Positions 1-6,367 of a DNA stretch of 64,000 nucleotides are shown here, in pieces. Every line of letters starts with the position of its first letter. The stretch's first letter is position 1. The position numbers and the translations under genes are program-made. This stretch comes from Fidelibacterota bacterium (lineage in GTDB: Bacteria > Fidelibacterota > UBA2242 > JAFGTP01): NCBI GenBank assembly GCA_016934035.1, contig JAFGTP010000054.1, positions 1-64,000 of the forward strand, read 5' to 3'. The notes beneath the pieces were generated by a model. It saw nothing but the letters and a program-made list of their open reading frames with translations, did no database searches and had not been told where the DNA came from.

Positions 1-1
1 A

Positions 2-160
2 CACAGTTTTGCTACCCATTTGCTGGAACAGGGTACTGATTTAAGATATATACAAGAATTATTAGGGCATAGCAGTTCAAAGACAACAGAGATATATACT
101 CCTGTTTCAAAAAGAGCAATTGATAATATCAAAAATCCAATCGATGCGTTTTTTGAATGA
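2..160 (+). CDS. Tyrosine recombinase, C-terminal 52 residues (probable integron integrase)
   Basis: The gene enters from the left edge, and only its last 52 codons are visible. The peptide starts [10 protein letters not shown], continues with [15 protein letters not shown] and ends at a TGA stop at 158-160. These are the conserved C-terminal blocks of tyrosine recombinases: the HSFATH stretch that follows the catalytic HxxR, the LGH histidine (residue 23 of the fragment), and the nucleophilic tyrosine in EIYT (codon 95-97). The last residues (IKNPIDAFF) resemble the SPLD-type tail of integron and XerC/D-like integrases. The IntI-specific patch III insertion lies outside the window, so the integron assignment rests on the attC-like sites downstream. 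It lies about 90 bases before the first cassette core. Confidence 0.85.
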   Translation, partial: HSFATHLLEQGTDLRYIQELLGHSSSKTTEIYTPVSKRAIDNIKNPIDAFFE

Positions 161-258
161 AAGGATTTTGTTAATGATAAAAGAAAAATATAAACAATTG
201 TGTTTATCCTGCCATATTGGTGAAATATATGCAATTGTGTTTACATAAACGTTGGCGG
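161..258 (+). other. Candidate attI recombination site
   Basis: Between the recombinase stop and the first cassette core there are two perfect 12-base direct repeats, CAATTGTGTTTA at 195-206 and 232-243. The second is followed by an inverted GTTTA..TAAAC motif (239-250) that abuts the core GTTGGCG at 251-257. Known attI sites combine a core GTT site with upstream direct repeats bound by the integrase, so the layout fits. The direct repeats and the core are seen in the sequence. Their role as integrase-binding sites is inferred from position. Confidence 0.5.
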
Positions 259-490
259 TCAGTTTAAAAAAAGACGGGAACAGAACAAAGAGATAATTGG
301 AATACATTTTTTTTATGATAATACAATAAAAAAATATGAACAATTCAATTTAGTTGACTATGGTAATACAACAATTGATTACTATCTTTCAAAAGAAACA
401 CCATTAAACGAAATGTTTGATATGACAGATAACGAAATAGTTAATGAGTTAGAAGTATATAGACAAGAACGAAAAAGATTATTTGAATAG
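224..490 (+). CDS. Open frame in cassette A without an early ATG; unknown
   Basis: A plus-strand frame is open from 224 to the TAG at 488-490 and runs across the cassette core at 251. The translation looks protein-like and charged, with segments such as KKRREQNKEIIGIHFFYD and NEIVNELEVYRQERKRLFE. The first in-frame ATG is only at 413 and would leave 25 residues. A start at the ATT codon at 296, or a fusion to a reading frame lost at the integration junction, are the alternatives. It converges on the minus-strand frame and overlaps it by 12 bases. It may be a 5'-truncated gene captured in the cassette. No family is recognised. Confidence 0.35.
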   Translation, partial: NICNCVYINVGGQFKKRREQNKEIIGIHFFYDNTIKKYEQFNLVDYGNTTIDYYLSKETPLNEMFDMTDNEIVNELEVYRQERKRLFE

Positions 491-884
491 ATTTTTAAAA
501 TCATCATCTTCCTTATCAAGTTGACGATTTACAGACAGGTTCAATTCGGATAAAACAGTTTGAAAATCTTTATTATCTAATTCAGACATTCTTTCAAGAA
601 CATAAATTATAACACCTTTTAAAACTACATTAACTCTTTTCAATTCTTGTTCCGTAGTTAAATCATTATTATTTGGATTAATTAACCCATTTAGTTTGAA
701 ATCTGACATAGATATATAAATTTTAATTTGACCGACAAAGATATAAAATAAAAACCGAACCGCCAACACATGGTATAACCAATAAGGGTTTCAGTGGTAA
801 TTTGAATGTCTGTAATCCGAATCAAAATTATAGTATATTGATAATGAATCTCACGCAATCCCTTACTGGTCATACCATAAAACG
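252..884 (+). mobile_element. Gene cassette A (633 bp)
   Basis: The cassette begins after G251 in the core GTTGGCGG and ends at G884 in the core GTTATGCC. Its attC-like hairpin occupies 759-890. The left box of that hairpin (ACCGCCAAC, 759-767) is the exact reverse complement of the first cassette bases, as expected when a circular cassette has been opened at its own attC. It holds a plus-strand open frame ending at 490 and a minus-strand frame at 479-709. Neither is recognised. Confidence 0.65.
479..709 (-). CDS. Small hypothetical protein in cassette A
   Basis: This minus-strand frame encodes a 76-residue acidic, probably helical protein if the ATG at 707-709 is used. The frame is open further upstream to 769, but those extra residues would come from the attC hairpin, so I prefer the internal start (MSDFKLNGLINPNNN). 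The middle (LKRVNVVLKGVIIYVLERM) is amphipathic, and the C-terminus is rich in acidic residues. It reads against the cassette direction. No family is recognised. A cassette-borne antitoxin or small regulatory protein is possible but unproven. Confidence 0.45.
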   Translation of the reverse strand: MSDFKLNGLINPNNNDLTTEQELKRVNVVLKGVIIYVLERMSELDNKDFQTVLSELNLSVNRQLDKEDDDFKNLFK

Positions 885-890
885 TTATGC
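759..890 (+). repeat. attC-like site of cassette A
   Basis: The left box CGCCAAC (761-767) and the right core GTTATGC (884-890) flank an imperfect inverted repeat. Its left arm at 770-788 and right arm at 860-878 pair over 19 positions with two mismatches, leaving a loop of about 70 bases. Imperfect pairing of two long arms between an inverse core and a GTT core is the structure recognised by integron integrases. The core departs from the textbook GTTRRRY at one position. Confidence 0.68.
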
Positions 891-918
891 CCAATGTTAA
901 AAAACCGAAGTAACAGAA

Positions 919-3534
919 ATGACAGAATCCAGAAATAGAGAATTAGCAATATCTGCAACGAGCAAAATATATGAAAAAGTAAATGATGCTCTACGAAAAC
1001 GTGATACAGACAAAAGGTGGTTTTGGGAACTTCTTCAAAACGCAAAAGACACTGTTGTATTCAAAAAAGGCGAAGTAACAAACCTTAATCATCCCGACAA
1101 AAAGGTTGATGTTAAATTGACTTTTTCAAGCAATGGAACTGGTGAGAAATATTTAAAATTTGAACACAATGGGAATCCATTCAAATACAGTAATCATCTG
1201 TACAAATATGACGACCCAAAATGTCTATTGCTTTCCGATTCTGGGAAAATTGAAGAAGACGAAACACAGCGTGAAGATATAACGGGTCAATTTGGAACAG
1301 GATTTTTATCAACACACATATTATCCCTTAGAATTTTGGTTGAAGGGATTTTTCTTGACAAGCAGCATAATTATAATAGTTTTAAATTTGAGTTAGACAG
1401 GCAATTTCAATCCAAATTACAATTGGCTGAGAAAGTTGAGAAATCCTTAGACCAATATGAGCAAAACTTTTCTTCAATCAATCCAGCCAATGAATTTAAA
1501 ACATCTTTTACCTACTTTTTAAATGACAACAAAGATGGTTTAGAAGAAGGAATAAAAACTGTCAATAAGGGAATTGCCGAAATTGAAAAATATATTCCTT
1601 ATGTTTTGTCCTTTTCAAAGGAAATAAGGTCAGTTGAAATATTCATTGGAAACAAAACAATAGTGTTTAGTCGAGAACACGATTTACAAAGACAAGACAA
1701 AGTTGTATCAATAGTCAAAATATTAAGAACTGAGTCAATTGTAGGAAGTGCTGAAAATTTTGAAAAACCTGAAAACATATTTATTGCTACTATTTCTGAT
1801 ATAGAAAACCACATTGATTTAGCGACTAGGCTTTATCAAACAGATAAAGGCTATGAAATAGCTGAAATAAACAAAGAGTCGGCTATCCTATTTAGCACTT
1901 TCCCATTAATTGGTAGTGAAAATTGGCGATTCCCTATTATGTTTAATTGTTCAAAATTTTATCCCGAAACAGAACGAAATGGAATTACTTTAATAGCGGA
2001 AAAAGATAATGGAAATAGAAATAGAGTAGAACAGGCAATTCAATTATTTAAGACCCTCACAAAAGATTTTATTGAAAAGAAGTATCTGAATTTAATGTTT
2101 CTCGCTGATACTCGATATGAAAATTGTCCTATTTGGTGCGATGAAGATTGGTATAAAAAATCTTTAAATGAAATAAGAGATTTCTTATTATCACAAGCAA
2201 TTGTTTTAAACCACAATAAACAACCTCTTCTACTACAAGATGCTTTATTTCCTAATATAAGGGGAACAGAGAAATTAGATGACTTTTGGGATATATGCTA
2301 TGGCTTTATTGGTGAAAATATTCCAGACAAGAAAAGTAATCATATATGGAATAAACTATTAAATGTTGAACATAAGCCCTGGACTTCACTAAAATTTGAT
2401 TTAAAAAGGTTGCTTGAAGAAATCCAGAATTTAGAGAATCTTCAAAATTTAGCAAAAATAAAATTTGAAGAGAATATCGACAAAGCGATTGATTGGCTAA
2501 AAAGTGTTTATGAATTTATTATTGTTAAAGTCGAACAAAAAGAACTATTTGATGACTTTGCAATAATCCCAAATCAAGAAGAAACTGGAATTTTCAAAAA
2601 GCTGGAACCACTAAGATTTGATGTTAATATTCCAGAAGAATTAAAGGATACTTTAAATCTATTTCAGCAAGACAAAAGAGATGTATTAATACATAAATCA
2701 TTTGCAATTTTTGAAGAGCATAAACCTTTAAGTGTGGAAGATGTTTCATATTCCATTAATAAGCACATAGTCAATAAAGAAAAAGTCGAAACGGAATCTT
2801 ATAGAAAGGCTATGTTTCTCTTATGCTCTTATTTCACATCTGAATTTTCTGAAAAGAGAAATAAAATTTATGAATTTGCATTAAACTTTTTCCCTGAAAA
2901 TACACCATCTGAAAAGAAAACGCTTCAAAATACTTCAGACTTTTCTTGGGATAATGTAAACAAGTGGATAATAAAATCAATTATAACTAAAATACAAGAA
3001 TTAGAATCAATTAAAAATCTTCAAGCTCATTTTGAGCATAATAATTTTGATAAAACAGTTATTTGGATTGATTCTTTTATTTCTTTCATTGCCAATTCTG
3101 ACCTTAAAGACTTGCTAGAAAAAAGTAAAATTATTCCAAATCAATATGATGAGTTTTGCTCAACTGAACATCCTCTATTTAATGATATTGATTTCATACC
3201 TAAAAAACTTAAAGACATATTATATGATTTAAGTAACAAAAAAGAAGACTGGCAATCCATTCTGATACGTGACGGGATTAGTTTAGATTTAAATAACCCA
3301 AAAACACTTAAAGATATTTCAGGATTAATTGATGACTATGTAAAAGAAAATCGTGAAAACCTTGAAAATCCAACAATCAGAAATGCAATTTTGTCTTTAG
3401 TAAAATGGGTTTCAGATAATAAGGAATCTTTTAAGATGGAAGACCTATTTAAATGGTTTGATGGTAATAAAGCAAAACTTGTTTTAGAAACATTAGATAA
3501 TGGAAATGATAGAACAAGTTTCAGAGAATATTGA
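919..3534 (+). CDS. Sacsin/NO VEIN-like GHKL ATPase, 871 aa (candidate defence protein)
   Basis: The N-terminus carries the GHKL (HSP90/histidine-kinase-type) ATP-binding motifs. The N-box is WELLQNAKD (residues 36-44, with E37, N41 and D44). An HNGNPF motif (83-88) sits where classical GHKL proteins have DxGxG, as is typical of sacsin and NO VEIN proteins. The G-box is TGQFGTGFLSTH (122-133). The remaining 700 residues are charged and largely helical with no recognised motif, so they may be a sensor or scaffold. The ATG at 919 gives a start just before the conserved helix. The downstream DUF3883-like gene overlaps its last 35 bases, implying translational coupling and a joint function. Sacsin-like ATPases paired with DUF3883 nucleases occur in bacterial defence islands, and an anti-phage role here is inference. 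Confidence 0.78.
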   Translation: MTESRNRELAISATSKIYEKVNDALRKRDTDKRWFWELLQNAKDTVVFKKGEVTNLNHPDKKVDVKLTFSSNGTGEKYLKFEHNGNPFKYSNHLYKYDDPKCLLLSDSGKIEEDETQREDITGQFGTGFLSTHILSLRILVEGIFLDKQHNYNSFKFELDRQFQSKLQLAEKVEKSLDQYEQNFSSINPANEFKTSFTYFLNDNKDGLEEGIKTVNKGIAEIEKYIPYVLSFSKEIRSVEIFIGNKTIVFSREHDLQRQDKVVSIVKILRTESIVGSAENFEKPENIFIATISDIENHIDLATRLYQTDKGYEIAEINKESAILFSTFPLIGSENWRFPIMFNCSKFYPETERNGITLIAEKDNGNRNRVEQAIQLFKTLTKDFIEKKYLNLMFLADTRYENCPIWCDEDWYKKSLNEIRDFLLSQAIVLNHNKQPLLLQDALFPNIRGTEKLDDFWDICYGFIGENIPDKKSNHIWNKLLNVEHKPWTSLKFDLKRLLEEIQNLENLQNLAKIKFEENIDKAIDWLKSVYEFIIVKVEQKELFDDFAIIPNQEETGIFKKLEPLRFDVNIPEELKDTLNLFQQDKRDVLIHKSFAIFEEHKPLSVEDVSYSINKHIVNKEKVETESYRKAMFLLCSYFTSEFSEKRNKIYEFALNFFPENTPSEKKTLQNTSDFSWDNVNKWIIKSIITKIQELESIKNLQAHFEHNNFDKTVIWIDSFISFIANSDLKDLLEKSKIIPNQYDEFCSTEHPLFNDIDFIPKKLKDILYDLSNKKEDWQSILIRDGISLDLNNPKTLKDISGLIDDYVKENRENLENPTIRNAILSLVKWVSDNKESFKMEDLFKWFDGNKAKLVLETLDNGNDRTSFREY

Positions 3535-4048
3535 AGAAATAAATGAATACCTAAAACATCAAGATGAATTCAGGTTTTGGCTCAATTCAGTAGAATATCA
3601 AAATGAATATCAAGCAAAATCAGAAGAAGAAAGAGAATATAATTTTGAAACAGGTTATATGGTTGAATATTTTGTATTTAAAGAATTAGAAAAAAACATA
3701 AACCAAAATGCTGAAAATATAAAAATAGAGTGGTTAAATAAATCAGATGAAAACAATTACGAAAGAATTTATAATTGGAATGACTCTGTCATATACATAA
3801 ACGATTCGGGGCAACAGTATGACATTAAAGTAACAATAGAAGAAACTAAAGAAATATTTATTGAAGTAAAATCAACTGTGACAGATATCTCAAGAAGTGA
3901 TAAAATTAAATTTCCAATCTCAAAGCGTGAATGGGATTTTATTCGACTAAAAAAATCAAGTGACAAATACTATTTAGCAAGAGTATTTTCAACAAGAGAA
4001 AATCCTTATTTACATTTACTAAGATTTGAAGAAAATATTGATTTGTAA
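3500..4048 (+). CDS. DUF3883-like PD-(D/E)XK protein, 182 aa
   Basis: The protein has the layout of the DUF3883 (NO VEIN C-terminal) branch of restriction-endonuclease-like folds. A helix with GYMVEYFVFKELE (residues 52-64, E56) is followed by YDIKV (D108) and IFIEVKST (E122, K124), giving an E...D...ExK set of candidate metal-binding residues. The segment KREWDFIRLKK (142-152) resembles the conserved W-containing helix after the core. The ATG at 3500 lies inside the preceding ATPase gene in another frame, and the stop comes ten bases before the attC. I infer that it is the effector or targeting nuclease of a two-gene module with the ATPase. In most homologous systems the domain is fused to or next to a sacsin-like ATPase. 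Confidence 0.72.
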   Translation: MEMIEQVSENIEEINEYLKHQDEFRFWLNSVEYQNEYQAKSEEEREYNFETGYMVEYFVFKELEKNINQNAENIKIEWLNKSDENNYERIYNWNDSVIYINDSGQQYDIKVTIEETKEIFIEVKSTVTDISRSDKIKFPISKREWDFIRLKKSSDKYYLARVFSTRENPYLHLLRFEENIDL

Positions 4049-4057
4049 AGAAACACA

Positions 4058-4191
4058 GGGCATAACAATGTATAAAAATAATAGCCGAGACAGTAGTATA
4101 TTCAAGGGTTGTAGCCCGCTTCAACTTTCTTGTAATTTGACAGGAAAGTGCCACGCAGTCGGCTACTATTCTTATACTCACCGTTGTATGC
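4058..4191 (+). repeat. attC-like site of cassette B
   Basis: The left box GGCATAAC (4059-4066) and the right core GTTGTATGC (4183-4191) flank arms at 4071-4088 and 4159-4176. The arms pair over 18 positions with two mismatches. The loop between them (4089-4158) contains a smaller hairpin-prone stretch. The structure parallels the site at 759-890 in length, arm position and mismatch pattern, although the arm sequences differ, as expected of attC sites. Confidence 0.68.
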
Positions 4192-4446
4192 AAGGCAAGA
4201 AGACCGAATTACACAGAAATAACCTGATTACAAAATGAAAAAACGGATTGAAAATATTGTTTCTTTGATTGAAAGATACTGCAAGAAAAAATTAGTTTTT
4301 AACAACCCGCTTCTGCCCTTCGGGACAGTTGGGGAAACCATCGCACATTGCACACATTTGCAAATCGCACAGGCCAATGCTGCAACCAAAAATTGCAAAA
4401 GAGTATGTCTTTGCCAACGCTGTGCGTTGACTTGATGCAAAAATTT
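4184..4446 (+). other. Start of a third cassette without a visible attC; no supported gene
   Basis: The DNA after the core at 4183 should be another cassette, but I find no reverse complement of its first bases (GTTGTATGC) before the chromosomal gene that ends at 4447. A 66-codon frame at 4235-4435 has no convincing ribosome-binding site, and its second half looks non-coding. The stretch 4340-4430 is rich in short TTGCAAA- and GCACA-like repeats and ends in a perfect hairpin CAACGC-TGT-GCGTTG (4415-4429). It may be a truncated cassette or a degenerate attC at the array end. Confidence 0.35.
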
Positions 4447-5184
4447 TTAGAACGCGCCTGTTTCAAAGAAAGTCTTCACTTCCTCAAGTTCAGAATTCTT
4501 TGCTCCCTCTAAATCTCCCTGGTACAAAACTTTACCCTGATCCAGAAAAATCAGATGGTCGGCAATACGGTGAATGCTGGCCAATTCATGCGTGACGATG
4601 ACAATAGTCATGTTGAGTTGTTCTTTGAGTTTGAGGATCAGGTCATCGAGGTTTTTGCTGGTGATGGGGTCCAGCCCGGCTGAGGGTTCATCGCAAAACA
4701 ATATTTTGGGGTCCAGGGCAATCGCTCTCGACAAGGCGGCCCGTTTTTTCATGCCCCCCGAAAGTTCTGAAGGCAACAGGTCCAGGGCGTGAGAGAGCCC
4801 CACCAGTCCCAGTTTGACTTTGACGATACGATGGATCATTTCTTCGGAAAGAGTTGTATGTTGCTGCAGAGGAATGGCGACATTTTCGGCTACCGTAACG
4901 GAATTGAGCAAAGCGCCATTCTGGAAAAGGACACCGGTTTTTTTTAAATACTTATCAAATTCCTCAAGGGTAATTCCAAAGGTTTCTTCTCCAAAGAGTT
5001 TAACTGATCCCTGGATCGGATCATTTAGTTTTAGGATGGATTTCAACAATGTGGTTTTTCCGCAGCCACTTCCTCCGAGGATAACCGTGACTTTTTTCTC
5101 CGGAAATACAGCATTGACATCACGAAGGATGGTCCTTTCACCGTATTGGACTTTGAGGTTTTTTATCTCGATTGCATTCTGCAT
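4447..5184 (-). CDS. mlaF: MlaF-type ABC transporter ATPase
   Basis: This 245-residue ATPase would energise a phospholipid (MCE/Mla) transporter at the inner membrane. It has the Walker A motif GGSGCGKTT (37-45), a Q-loop (Q88), the signature LSGGM (141-145), the Walker B motif ILFCDE (161-166) followed by PSAGLDP, and the switch histidine H199. The LSGGMKKRAALSRA form with lysine and arginine after the signature is typical of MlaF/Ttg2A. It is the last gene of a minus-strand operon MCE protein, fused lipoprotein-barrel, MlaE, MlaF, and is separated from mlaE by 114 bp containing two palindromes. The length is normal for the family. Confidence 0.93.
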   Translation of the reverse strand: MQNAIEIKNLKVQYGERTILRDVNAVFPEKKVTVILGGSGCGKTTLLKSILKLNDPIQGSVKLFGEETFGITLEEFDKYLKKTGVLFQNGALLNSVTVAENVAIPLQQHTTLSEEMIHRIVKVKLGLVGLSHALDLLPSELSGGMKKRAALSRAIALDPKILFCDEPSAGLDPITSKNLDDLILKLKEQLNMTIVIVTHELASIHRIADHLIFLDQGKVLYQGDLEGAKNSELEEVKTFFETGAF

Positions 5185-5195
5185 TTATTCAATAT

Positions 5196-5254
5196 GCGAA
5201 TTTCAAATTCGCGCTCCTCTTTTTTGTGTCACGGGCAAGATGTCCGCGCCACAC
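5196..5254. repeat. Two intergenic palindromes, one REP-like
   Basis: In the 114-bp gap between the MlaE and MlaF genes there is a perfect 17-base palindrome, GCGAATTTCAAATTCGC (5196-5212). It is followed by an imperfect inverted repeat at 5226-5254, in which GTGT and CGGGCA pair with TGTCCG and ACAC around a short loop. The second element resembles short extragenic GC-rich hairpins that occur as dispersed copies in many genomes. Inside an operon such a hairpin could stabilise the upstream mRNA or lower expression of the distal ATPase gene. Copy number cannot be judged from one window. Confidence 0.5.
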
Positions 5255-5298
5255 GAAACTCTAGGATCCCTAAATTCCTAAAAAGCCTGAAAACCTTT

Positions 5299-6366
5299 TT
5301 AAATCATGTAAAACAAACTAAATATCGCATCATAGATGATCACCGAAAAAATGGAAACAACCACTGATTGGGTGGTGACTTTTCCTACACCTTCAGCGCC
5401 GCCTTCGACTTTCAGGCCGAAATAGCTGCCAATCAAAACGATATTCCAGGCGAAGAAAAAACTTTTACTCAGTCCAATGGTGATATCTTTGATGGTTAGC
5501 ACTGTAAACAACTCGTTGAAAAAAGCAAACATTGACAGGTCAAGATAGGTAATGGCAATGACCAGACCGCCAATGATCCCCATTGCAATAGAGAGCATTA
5601 CCAGCAGCGGCATACAAAAGGTAATAGCAATAAACTTCGGCACAATCACATAACGAAGAGGATTGATGGCCATTGTTTTGAGGGCATCCAATTCTTCACT
5701 GACTTTCATGGTGGCAATTTCCGAGGCGATGGAAGACCCGGATCGTCCGGCCACAAGGATGGCTGTCATCATGGGCCCCATTTCCCTGACCATGGAGATG
5801 GCCAGCAAATCCGCCACAAAAATATTGGCCCCGAACTGCCGGAGTTGCGCTGCCGATTGCAAAGCTAAGATCAAACCTAAGATAAACGACATTAAAGATA
5901 TGATCGTGAAGGCATTAACACCCAAAACAATACTCTGCTGGAAGACAGATCCTTTTTTCCTTCCTTTGCTGGAAAAGAGGTCCAGTATCGACCAGACAAC
6001 CACTTCAGCGGTCAGCAAAAGCATTTCTTTGCTGGTGTAATAAGCCAGCAGCATCATTTCATACACTCTTTCCGGAATAGAAACCGGCTGCTTTTTTGAA
6101 ATTTTCTGAAAATCCCGGCTTTTAAAGGTGTTGATAACTTTTTTCTGTTCTTCATTTATATTGATCAGTGAAATAGTCCGGCCTTTCATAATCTCTTCCA
6201 GAAGGGCAACTCCGGAACTATCGATTTTGCTGACATTTTTCAGATCGATCAGTTCATATTCAGTCCTTTCTTCCATCAGTTGTCGATATATGTCATCCAC
6301 CTGACCAAAGATTAAATCGGTCTTGAAATGAAGAATGAAATTATTGATTTCGTAAGGTATTTTCAT
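5299..6366 (-). CDS. mlaE: MlaE-type permease with N-terminal STAS domain
   Basis: This 355-residue inner-membrane permease belongs to the MCE lipid transporter. Residues 1-95 resemble a STAS domain (MlaB-like), including LKNVSKIDSSGVALLEE with the conserved DSSG. The remainder is the MlaE domain, with several hydrophobic helices and the conserved block GPMMTAILVAGRSGSSIASE followed by VSEELDAL. Fusion of STAS to MlaE, rather than a separate mlaB gene, is common outside Proteobacteria. The stop is one base from the upstream gene's region (5299-6366 against 6368-8482), so the operon is very tight. It acts with MlaF downstream and the MCE protein upstream. Confidence 0.92.
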   Translation of the reverse strand: MKIPYEINNFILHFKTDLIFGQVDDIYRQLMEERTEYELIDLKNVSKIDSSGVALLEEIMKGRTISLININEEQKKVINTFKSRDFQKISKKQPVSIPERVYEMMLLAYYTSKEMLLLTAEVVVWSILDLFSSKGRKKGSVFQQSIVLGVNAFTIISLMSFILGLILALQSAAQLRQFGANIFVADLLAISMVREMGPMMTAILVAGRSGSSIASEIATMKVSEELDALKTMAINPLRYVIVPKFIAITFCMPLLVMLSIAMGIIGGLVIAITYLDLSMFAFFNELFTVLTIKDITIGLSKSFFFAWNIVLIGSYFGLKVEGGAEGVGKVTTQSVVVSIFSVIIYDAIFSLFYMI

Positions 6367-6367
6367 C

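Larger units (their letters stand above)
885..4183 (+). mobile_element. Gene cassette B (about 3.3 kb, two genes)
   Basis: The cassette starts after G884 (core GTTATGCC) and ends at G4183 (core GTTGTAT). Its attC-like hairpin begins with GGGCATAAC at 4058-4066, the exact reverse complement of 884-892. It carries two plus-strand genes that overlap by 35 bases. The second stop codon lies ten bases before the attC, the compact arrangement normal for cassettes. At 3.3 kb it is much larger than a typical cassette of 0.5-1 kb. Confidence 0.68.
1..4446 (+). mobile_element. Integron-like cassette array (reverse-integrase layout)
   Basis: The segment contains the end of a tyrosine recombinase, a candidate attI, two complete cassettes (252-884 and 885-4183) and the start of a third. 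The cassette boundaries are supported by base complementarity: the nine bases 251-259 are the reverse complement of 759-767, and the nine bases 884-892 are the reverse complement of 4058-4066. Each such left box is followed by a long hairpin ending at the next GTT core. The recombinase reads toward the cassettes. That is opposite to class 1 integrons but matches the layout known for the Treponema denticola integron. The DNA is visibly more AT-rich than the chromosome beyond 4447. Calling it an integron is inference, because most of the integrase lies outside the window. Confidence 0.72.

Noticed and set aside
691..894. Minus-strand frame across the first attC
   Set aside because: It is read through the hairpin of the attC-like site, and a frame on that strand is a by-product of the palindrome.
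3939..4193. Minus-strand frame across the second attC
   Set aside because: Same reason; it also lies antisense to the DUF3883-like gene.
4235..4435. 66-codon frame at the end of the array
   Set aside because: No ribosome-binding site, and the second half is repeat-like with cysteine-rich nonsense. Kept only as part of the unexplained third-cassette region.
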